From: Rhodoferax sp.
GTDB taxonomy: Bacteria > Pseudomonadota > Gammaproteobacteria > Burkholderiales > Burkholderiaceae_C
Length of the DNA stretch: 64,000 bases
Direction of reading: 5' to 3'
Assembly (NCBI RefSeq): GCF_028689295.1
Contig: NZ_JAQTWL010000001.1
Span: 372,001 to 436,000 of the forward strand
A program made the translations under genes and the position numbers. The notes under the pieces were generated by a model. That model had not been told where the DNA came from. It saw only the letters and a list, made by a program, of their open reading frames with translations, and searched no databases. Shown one piece after another: positions 58,060-64,000 of this stretch (the stretch's first letter is position 1; each line of letters starts with the position of its first letter).

Positions 58060-59057
58060 GGCGGGCCTTCAACAAAACGCCGTACTAGCGCCAGCACCTG
58101 CTCCAGCGCATTCGGCGCATCACAGGCCACCACTTGGCGTTCGGGCATGGAGCGCAGCCAAGTGATCTGGCGCTTGGCGAGCTGGCGCGTGGCGGCAATG
58201 CCCTTGTCGCGCAGCTCGGTCAGGAGCGGCAGGCCAGCCAGACCGCGCATTTCATGCGCGTCCAAATACTCCCAGGCCTGGCGGTAGCCGACGCAGCGCA
58301 TGGAAGGCAAATCAGGGTGCAGGTCGCCGCGCACCCGTAACGCCCGCACCTCGTCCAGAAAACCAGCCGCCAGCATGGCATCGAAGCGCTGGGCGATGCG
58401 CTGGTGCAGCCAGGCGCGGTCGTTCGGTTCCATTGAAATCAGCAGGCAGTCCGGGTCATGAAGGGGTGCCTCTGGTGCGTCAGAATTTCTGGTCTGAAAC
58501 GACGACAGCGGGCGCCCGCTGATGCGAAACACCTCCAACGCCCGTGAGATGCGTTGCGAGTCGGCCGGGGCCAGCCGTGCGGCGGTGTCCGGGTCCAGTT
58601 GCGCCAGCTTGGCGTGTAACGCGGGCCAGCCTTTTTGCGCCGCTTCCAGCGCAATCGCTTCCCGAATGGCCGGGTCGGCGCGCGGCATGTCGTCGAGCCC
58701 GTCGCGCAGCGCCTTGAAATACAGCATGGTGCCACCCACCAGCAGCGGCAGCTTGCCGCGCGCCGTGATGTCTGTCATCAACTGCCTGGCGTCGGCCACG
58801 AACTCGGCGGCGCTGTAGGCCTGCAGCGGGTCGCGGATGTCGATCAGGTGGTGCGGCACCGCGGCCAGTTCGGCGGCGCTGGGTTTGGCCGTGCCGATGT
58901 CCATGCCGCGGTACACCAGCGCCGAATCGACACTGATGATCTCCACCGGCCAAGCCTGTGCAATCGCCAGCGCCGCCACCGTTTTGCCCGACGCGGTGGG
59001 GCCGGCCAATGCCAGATAGCGAGGCAGTGCAGCATTTAATTGGAATCTGACCCCCAT
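58056..59057 (-). CDS. miaA: tRNA dimethylallyltransferase
   Basis: Adds dimethylallyl to A37 of UNN-decoding tRNAs; 333 aa. P-loop is [10 protein letters not shown] (residues 17-26), followed by [17 protein letters not shown] and [17 protein letters not shown]. The family marker [13 protein letters not shown] and the closing [12 protein letters not shown] are present. ATG 59057 shares a base with the MFS stop (TAATG). The first residues MGVRFQLN come from a GGGGTCAGATTCCAATT stretch that resembles a repeat remnant, and the frame remains open upstream into the MFS gene but is not used. Confidence 0.95.
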   Translation of the reverse strand: MGVRFQLNAALPRYLALAGPTASGKTVAALAIAQAWPVEIISVDSALVYRGMDIGTAKPSAAELAAVPHHLIDIRDPLQAYSAAEFVADARQLMTDITARGKLPLLVGGTMLYFKALRDGLDDMPRADPAIREAIALEAAQKGWPALHAKLAQLDPDTAARLAPADSQRISRALEVFRISGRPLSSFQTRNSDAPEAPLHDPDCLLISMEPNDRAWLHQRIAQRFDAMLAAGFLDEVRALRVRGDLHPDLPSMRCVGYRQAWEYLDAHEMRGLAGLPLLTELRDKGIAATRQLAKRQITWLRSMPERQVVACDAPNALEQVLALVRRFVEGPP

Positions 59058-60268
59058 TATTTTGGCTCCCCGTACTTTTGCACCAGCGTCCAGGCCGTCA
59101 GCGCAATCAGCGCGCTCCAGAACCACATGCCCAGCGTGAGCGGCAGCACGGTGCCGTCCATGTGGCCACCGAGCCAACTGCCCATGGCAAACGCGGCCAG
59201 CATCATTAAAAAGCCGTTCAAGGCCGAGGCCGCGCCGGCAGCGTGCGGGAACGGCCCCACCGCGCCACTTTGACCGCAGGGCTGGTGGATGCCGTGGCCG
59301 ATGACAAACAGCAACTGCGGCAGCATGATGGCCCACACGTTTTGTACGCCAGCCAGGCTGAGCCCGGCCATCAGCGTGCCGCCAGCAAGGGACAGCACGC
59401 CGGCCCATTTGAGGGTGCGGCGCACGCCAAGGCGCGCCAACCAGAAACGGCACAAAAAGGTACCGCCGATGTAGCCCAGCGAGTTCAGTGCCATCAATGC
59501 GCCGTACTGTGTTTTGCTCAGACCCAGCACATTCATGAAGACAAATGACGATGCTGCCAAAAAGGTGAACAGGCCACCGTAGGAAGCCGCTGACAGCGCT
59601 GAAAAAGCCATGAAAGTGGGGTGACGAAAAATGCTTTGCCAGGTTTTGAACAGTGTGGCGGCTTGCAGGGCTCGGGGGTTTTTGCGTTGCAGGGTTTCTT
59701 CAAAACGCCAGGCGATCATGCCCAGACTGGCAGCGCCGAAGATAGCCAGCGCCAACAGGGCAAAACGCCAGTTGAACGCCTCTGTCAGCAGCCCGCCGAC
59801 AGGAGCACTTAAGAAGGCAATCACGCCCAGACCGCTCAAGCCCTTGCTCATGACCCTCGCGCCTTGCACTGGTGCATACAAGTCGCGCACGATGGCGCGT
59901 GCGCACATCACCGCCGCGCCCATGGCGGCACCTTGCACCGTGCGCCACACAATCAGGGCGGTCATGCCGGGAGCCAGCGTGCTGCCAATGGCCGCAAGCA
60001 CGTAAGCACTCAGGCCGATCAGCAAGACGGGTCGTCGGCCAAAGCGGTCGGACAGCGGCCCCCACACCAGTTGAGACACCCCAAACGCCAGCAGCAGCGC
60101 CGTCAGCGTCAACTGCGCCTGGTGCATGGGCGCGCCAAAACCGGTGGTGAGCACCGGCAACGCGGGCAAATACAGGTCGGTGGTGACGGGCTGCAGGCCA
60201 AGCAAAAGCGACAGCAGCAGCACGATCACGGCAGGCGGCATGGCTGTGGCAGTGGCTTGATTTGGCAT
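59057..60268 (-). CDS. Bcr/CflA-type MFS drug-resistance transporter
   Basis: 403 aa, 12 transmembrane helices. Signatures of the DHA1 group are [17 protein letters not shown], the loop 2-3 motif [16 protein letters not shown] and [21 protein letters not shown]. Proton-coupled export of small toxic compounds is expected. ATG 60268 is preferred, because the frame extends to 60364 with residues that lie outside TM1. Coupled to miaA, divergent from the diguanylate cyclase gene. Confidence 0.9.
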   Translation of the reverse strand: MPNQATATAMPPAVIVLLLSLLLGLQPVTTDLYLPALPVLTTGFGAPMHQAQLTLTALLLAFGVSQLVWGPLSDRFGRRPVLLIGLSAYVLAAIGSTLAPGMTALIVWRTVQGAAMGAAVMCARAIVRDLYAPVQGARVMSKGLSGLGVIAFLSAPVGGLLTEAFNWRFALLALAIFGAASLGMIAWRFEETLQRKNPRALQAATLFKTWQSIFRHPTFMAFSALSAASYGGLFTFLAASSFVFMNVLGLSKTQYGALMALNSLGYIGGTFLCRFWLARLGVRRTLKWAGVLSLAGGTLMAGLSLAGVQNVWAIMLPQLLFVIGHGIHQPCGQSGAVGPFPHAAGAASALNGFLMMLAAFAMGSWLGGHMDGTVLPLTLGMWFWSALIALTAWTLVQKYGEPK

Positions 60269-60331
60269 GGCGGGGAGCGTAGCAGATGCGCCAGGCGGGG
60301 TGGGCGTAAACTCAACATAAAAAATAAGGTG

Positions 60332-62212
60332 ATGCTTGATAAAAAGGAGACGCTGTTGAGTCAACGCTGGCGAAATCGGTTACCCCACTTGGTCGCCTGG
60401 GGCCTGGCACTGGCTGCCGTTTTGGCATTGCTGTTGCTCACGCGTCAGGTGACCCAGTCCGAGTTGCACGAGAACGAGCGCAGCGCCCGGCGTGAGCTCT
60501 CCAATCTGTCACGTCTGAGCCAGGAGCACGTCACCCGCACCTTGCACGCCGCAGACCAGACGTTGCAATATATTCGCACGCTCTACCAGCGCGATGGCAT
60601 GGCGCTTGATTTGGCTGCGCTGGTGCGTCAGGATGTGCTGGACATCGACCTGTTTCACCAAGTGGGCATCATTGACGCGCACGGCATTTACCGCATGAGC
60701 AACTTGCCCGATACGCCGCCTGTCAACCTGGCCGACCGGGAACACTTCAAGGTGCATGTGGCGCGCCAAACCGACGAGTTGTTTGTTTCGCAGCCGGTGT
60801 TGGGGCGGGTCTCCAACAAATGGACGATTCAGCTCACACGGCGTCTCAGCCTGCCTGACGGCAGCTTTGCCGGCGTGGCGGTGGCGTCGCTGGATGCGGA
60901 TTACTTTGCCAGGTTTTACGCCAGTCTCGACTTGGGGCGCCAGGGCAATGCGATGTTGCTCGCGCGTGACGGTAGGGTGTTGGCACAGCGTGACAAGATG
61001 CCAACGGATGCGGGACTGGTTTTGCGACAAGCCCAGACCGAAGGTTTTTTTGATCTGGATGCACCCCTTGACAACACGCCGCGCTTGTACCACTTCAGGC
61101 CGGTGCCGGATTTTCCGCTGTCTGTGGCAGTGGCTTTCGGCAAGCCGGAGTACCGTGAGTTTGTTCGGCAGAGAACTCAACGGAATTGGCTGCTGGCGAC
61201 CCTTGGCAGCCTGTTGCTGCTGGGTTTTGCCGCCCTTTTTTCGTGGAATCAGCACCGTGCCCAGCGGCAACACCAACAATTGGCGCTCAGCCATGAGCAC
61301 ATGAAACTGGCGCTGGACAGTGGTGGCTTGGGCTTGTGGTCCTGGAATCTGGTCACCGGCGATTTTGAGGTGGATCAGCGTTTGCTGGAGATGCTGGGTT
61401 TTGCACCAGGTGAAGTGCAGCCAGACAACCATCTTTTTGCCAAGCTGCTGCACCCTGACGACAGGGAAAACCTGCGCGAGTTGTTGCCGCCGGTGCTGAC
61501 AGGCGAGGTGCCACGCTTGCTTCTGGACCATCGCCTGCGGCACAAGGAGGGACATTGGGTTTATTTGATGGCCCGTGGCCAGGTGGTCGAGCGCGACACG
61601 GCGGGCCGGGCACTGCGCATGGCGGGCACCGATGTGGATCGCAGCGAACAAAAGCGGTTGGAGGAAGAGATTCGTCGAATGGCGTTTTTCGACCCGCTGA
61701 CGCAGTTGCCCAATCGACGCTTGTTGATGGACCGTTTGCAACAAATGAGTGCAGCGCAGGTGCGTACCAGCCAGATGGCGGCGGTGCTTTTTATGGATCT
61801 GGACCGGTTCAAGCTGCTCAACGACAGCCATGGCCATGACCAGGGTGATGAGCTGTTGATTCAGGTGGCGCAGCGCCTGCGGGCCTGTGTGCGCCAGGCT
61901 GATACCGTGGCGCGTCTGGGTGGCGATGAGTTTGTGGTGGCCCTGGCACAGTTGGGTAATGATGCAGATATGGCGCATGCAGGTGCCCGAGCCGTGGCTG
62001 ACAAGATTTTGCGAGCCATGGCTCAGCCGTTTGTCTTGACCGAAGTCACCTGGAGCTTGTCGGCCAGCATTGGTGTGGCGCTGTTGCTTGATGCCAGGGC
62101 TTTGCCTGAAGATATTTTGAAACAAGCCGATGTTGCCATGTACCAGGCAAAGGCTGCAGGCCGCAATGGAGTGCAGTTTTTTAATGACCGATCAGGCCCG
62201 GCCGCTGGCTAG
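60332..62212 (+). CDS. Membrane-bound diguanylate cyclase with Cache-like sensor, PAS and GGDEF domains
   Basis: 626 aa. TM1 is about 20-38. A periplasmic double-Cache-like sensor spans about 45-280 (with DREHFKVHVAR and KWTIQLTRRL), and TM2 is about 284-304. A PAS domain follows (about 318-435). The GGDEF domain runs from about 445 to 615, with intact RLGGDEF at 528-534 and a product-inhibition RxxD (RQAD, 521-524) five residues before it. It should make c-di-GMP and be feedback-inhibited. The ligand is unknown. A TTG at 60356 is an alternative start. Confidence 0.92.
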   Translation: MLDKKETLLSQRWRNRLPHLVAWGLALAAVLALLLLTRQVTQSELHENERSARRELSNLSRLSQEHVTRTLHAADQTLQYIRTLYQRDGMALDLAALVRQDVLDIDLFHQVGIIDAHGIYRMSNLPDTPPVNLADREHFKVHVARQTDELFVSQPVLGRVSNKWTIQLTRRLSLPDGSFAGVAVASLDADYFARFYASLDLGRQGNAMLLARDGRVLAQRDKMPTDAGLVLRQAQTEGFFDLDAPLDNTPRLYHFRPVPDFPLSVAVAFGKPEYREFVRQRTQRNWLLATLGSLLLLGFAALFSWNQHRAQRQHQQLALSHEHMKLALDSGGLGLWSWNLVTGDFEVDQRLLEMLGFAPGEVQPDNHLFAKLLHPDDRENLRELLPPVLTGEVPRLLLDHRLRHKEGHWVYLMARGQVVERDTAGRALRMAGTDVDRSEQKRLEEEIRRMAFFDPLTQLPNRRLLMDRLQQMSAAQVRTSQMAAVLFMDLDRFKLLNDSHGHDQGDELLIQVAQRLRACVRQADTVARLGGDEFVVALAQLGNDADMAHAGARAVADKILRAMAQPFVLTEVTWSLSASIGVALLLDARALPEDILKQADVAMYQAKAAGRNGVQFFNDRSGPAAG

Positions 62213-62383
62213 CGCTGTCCGGAAAGTGGCGCAGTTCTGCGCAAGGCGCTCTTCGTATGCTGGCGCACAGACGCCCGTCCAATGCCCCGGCATAGTCGGG
62301 TTGGTGTCGATTGGATCCCGATGGGACCAGGACACGCAAGGTGCGCATTGGCACCTGGTTACAACTATCTGGAGAAACCATCG

Positions 62384-63460
62384 ATGAAAACCTACTTGAA
62401 AAATGCATTGGCGCTCGCGGCGATCGCGGCTGCCACCCAGGCCATGGCACAGGTCACCTTTTTTGAACAGAACGGTTTTCGGGGCCGCTCCTTCACCACC
62501 GAGAGCCAGGTCAACAACTTCGAGCGCTACGGGTTCAATGACCGCGCCTCGTCGGTCGTGGTGGCGCGTGAGAGCTGGGAGGTTTGCGAAAACGTCCAGT
62601 TCGGCGGTCGTTGTGTCGTGTTGCAGCCCGGCCAGTATCCTTCGCTGGCCGCGATGGGCCTGAACGACCGCGTTTCGTCGGTGCGGGCGGCGCGCAACAT
62701 GGCACCTGCTCCGGCAGCGCCGCAGGTCACCTTTTACGAGAACGAAGGGTTTACCGGCCGTTCTTTCACCACCGACAGACAGGTCAACAACTTCGCCCGC
62801 AACCAGTTCAACGACCGCGCCTCTTCGGTGGTGGTGGCTGGCGGCCCTTGGGAGCTTTGCGAAAACAATCGGTTCAGGGGGCGCTGTGTCGTCCTGCGAC
62901 CGGGCCAGTACCCTTCGATGAAGGCGATGGGCCTGAACGACCGTGTGTCGTCGGTGCGCGCCGTGAGCCGGGACGCGCGCAATGACAGTGATCGTTATGA
63001 CCCCCAGCCGATTGCGTCGCCTGACTACCGTCGGCGCAGCAACGAGCGCCTCTACGAGGCCAACGTCACCTCGGTACGTGCCGTGGTTGGAACGCCTGAG
63101 CAACGCTGCTGGGTCGAGCCCGGGCAGGTCGCCCAGACGCGAGGCAGCGCCAACATTCCCGGCGCGATTGCAGGCGCGCTGCTTGGCGGCATTCTCGGTC
63201 ACCAGGTCGGTGGCGGAACCGGCAAGGACCTGGCCACCGCTGGCGGCGCGATTGCCGGGGCCGCGCTGGGCGCCAACGTTGGCCGGAACGGGCAAGCGGC
63301 TACGCAGGATGTGCAACGTTGCGAAAACGTTGTCAACCAGCCGCGAGCCCAGTATTGGGATGTCAGCTACAACTTTCGGGGCCAGGAACATCGCACGCAG
63401 ATGACCACGCCGCCCGGACCCACCGTGACCGTCAACGAGCAGGGCGAGCCCCGCAATTAG
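62384..63460 (+). CDS. Secreted beta/gamma-crystallin protein with glycine-zipper domain
   Basis: 358 aa. Signal peptide 1-22 (cleaved AMA-Q). Two crystallin domains (about 24-103 and 114-194) each contain two canonical Ca-binding motifs of the (N/D)(N/D)xx(S/T)S type: NDRASS at 52-57 and 143-148, NDRVSS at 94-99 and 185-190. Conserved Cys pairs (CENVQFGGRC, CENNRFRGRC) could form disulfides. After a charged linker comes a glycine zipper (about 258-302, IPGAIAGALLGGILGHQVGGG) as in outer-membrane 17-kDa-antigen-like proteins, then a small strand-rich tail. GGAGAAACC precedes the ATG. A calcium-binding envelope or stress role is likely but unproven. Confidence 0.87.
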   Translation: MKTYLKNALALAAIAAATQAMAQVTFFEQNGFRGRSFTTESQVNNFERYGFNDRASSVVVARESWEVCENVQFGGRCVVLQPGQYPSLAAMGLNDRVSSVRAARNMAPAPAAPQVTFYENEGFTGRSFTTDRQVNNFARNQFNDRASSVVVAGGPWELCENNRFRGRCVVLRPGQYPSMKAMGLNDRVSSVRAVSRDARNDSDRYDPQPIASPDYRRRSNERLYEANVTSVRAVVGTPEQRCWVEPGQVAQTRGSANIPGAIAGALLGGILGHQVGGGTGKDLATAGGAIAGAALGANVGRNGQAATQDVQRCENVVNQPRAQYWDVSYNFRGQEHRTQMTTPPGPTVTVNEQGEPRN

Positions 63461-63484
63461 CACCTGCTCTACATTCGATCAAGT

Positions 63485-63511
63485 AAAACGGCCCTTCGGG
63501 GCCGTTTTTTT
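63485..63511 (+). terminator. Intrinsic terminator after the crystallin-like gene
   Basis: Stem AACGGCCC/GGGCCGTT with a TTCG tetraloop and a following T tract (to 63511), 25 bp after the stop codon. The A-rich left flank makes it a possible bidirectional terminator. Confidence 0.93.
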
Positions 63512-63622
63512 GTGCCGCAGCGCTGCGATTGATCTGGGCGGTGATGGCCAACCTTCGCCGCGCAAACCTCGGCTAAACTGTTCACGCTGATTCATGCCAC
63601 TTTCCTATAGGGGTACTTTCGT

Positions 63623-64000
63623 ATGTTTGAATTTCTTTTTGGCAGATCCAGGAAAAATCTCAATGCAACGGTTGTTGTTGAACCCGTTGGCGTTCAGCCG
63701 AAGAAAAACGACATTCGACTTGAAATGATCCGGCTGGCCCTGAAAAGCGTGCTGCGTCGCTATGGCATTCCCATCCACTGGATCGGCTGCGAGATCGAGC
63801 CGATGGCCCCGTCGGGTGATTCGGAGGTGTTGTTGATTCAGTTGGTGCTCCTCAAATGGCACGATGCCTTGATGCGCTACGCACCCGAGCTGCAAAAGCA
63901 GTTCCTGACGGAAATTCAATTTTTTGACAACAGTGAACAAGCCGCCACGTTCCTCATTGTCTGGAAATTTGCCCCCGATTGCGGCTGTCCTCATGACAAG
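63623..64000 (+). CDS. Hypothetical protein, 3' end outside window
   Basis: Frame open from ATG 63623 to the last base (126 codons). It starts MFEFLFGRSRKNL, a short hydrophobic and basic start without a clear signal peptide. Later come an IRLALKSVLRRYGIP helix, an acidic segment with GCEIEPM and WHDALMRYAPELQKQF. It ends near CGCPHDK, a CxC. I do not recognise the family. No ribosome site is strong (GGGG at 63610), and the strand is supported by codon bias and the terminator upstream. Confidence 0.6.
   Translation, partial: MFEFLFGRSRKNLNATVVVEPVGVQPKKNDIRLEMIRLALKSVLRRYGIPIHWIGCEIEPMAPSGDSEVLLIQLVLLKWHDALMRYAPELQKQFLTEIQFFDNSEQAATFLIVWKFAPDCGCPHDK

Noticed and set aside
59058..59453. Upstream extension of the miaA frame to 59453
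   Set aside because: It overlaps the MFS gene on the same strand and shows no MiaA similarity; the P-loop should lie near the N-terminus.
59864..60331. Long upstream extension of the diguanylate cyclase frame
   Set aside because: It is antisense to the MFS gene, rich in His/Arg/Gln from shadow coding, and lies before the natural TM1 start at 60332.
63605..63994. Minus-strand open frame at the right edge
   Set aside because: The plus-strand frame from 63623 has better codon use and follows a terminator; the minus frame looks like its shadow.

Overview
The window looks like a chromosomal segment of a betaproteobacterium, most likely a Comamonadaceae member of the Rhodoferax/Polaromonas kind. 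This is inferred from the GC-rich coding bias, the tpiA-secG-tRNA-Leu-nuoA-N synteny, the 1.6-kb-class NAD-glutamate dehydrogenase and the type of palindromic repeats. Genes are dense and no gap exceeds about 215 bases.

Layout. 1-4323 (minus): an RND efflux pump (inner-membrane subunit cut by the window edge) and its lipoprotein adaptor, divergent from tsaD. 5673-11867 (plus): a periplasmic binding protein, then rpsO-pnp, a quinone-oxidoreductase-type gene, tpiA and secG. 11987-26490 (plus): tRNA-Leu(GAG), a canonical FNR-type box, and a complete 14-gene nuo operon (respiratory complex I). 26534-32011: a NUDIX hydrolase and the giant NAD-glutamate dehydrogenase. 32125-38135 (minus): an operon for arginine/ornithine catabolism (ocd, arginase) followed by a PLP cysteine-synthase-like enzyme, an AttH-like lipocalin protein and an MsbA-like exporter. 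38290-50190: an Lrp/AsnC regulator next to a lysine-degradation operon (kamA-kdd-kamB-like-kamDE-kal-kce) facing a basic-amino-acid ABC transporter operon that also carries an AstE/aspartoacylase-like deacylase. 50349-63460: a kinase fusion, an FtsX-type permease, a ParDE-like toxin-antitoxin pair, a fused pabBC, a LolD-like ATPase, miaA, a Bcr/CflA-type MFS pump, a diguanylate cyclase and a secreted beta/gamma-crystallin protein. A partial hypothetical gene ends the window.

How it fits together. The 36-50 kb block reads as a unit for using basic amino acids. The ABC transporter imports Lys/Arg/Orn. Arginase and ornithine cyclodeaminase convert Arg to proline. KamA, KamDE, Kdd, Kce and Kal convert lysine to acetoacetate and crotonyl-CoA by the route known from anaerobic lysine fermenters.

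Most notable observation. Three families of small palindromic (REP-like) elements are scattered here, and two copies lie inside protein-coding genes. One, 89 bp long, sits exactly at the kamD/kamE junction. Removing it in silico restores a kamD TAA stop and an independent kamE start with its own ribosome binding site, so the element appears to have fused two subunits of a B12/PLP enzyme into one 797-residue protein. The second, 78 bp (26 codons), is an in-frame insertion in the PabC half of pabBC.
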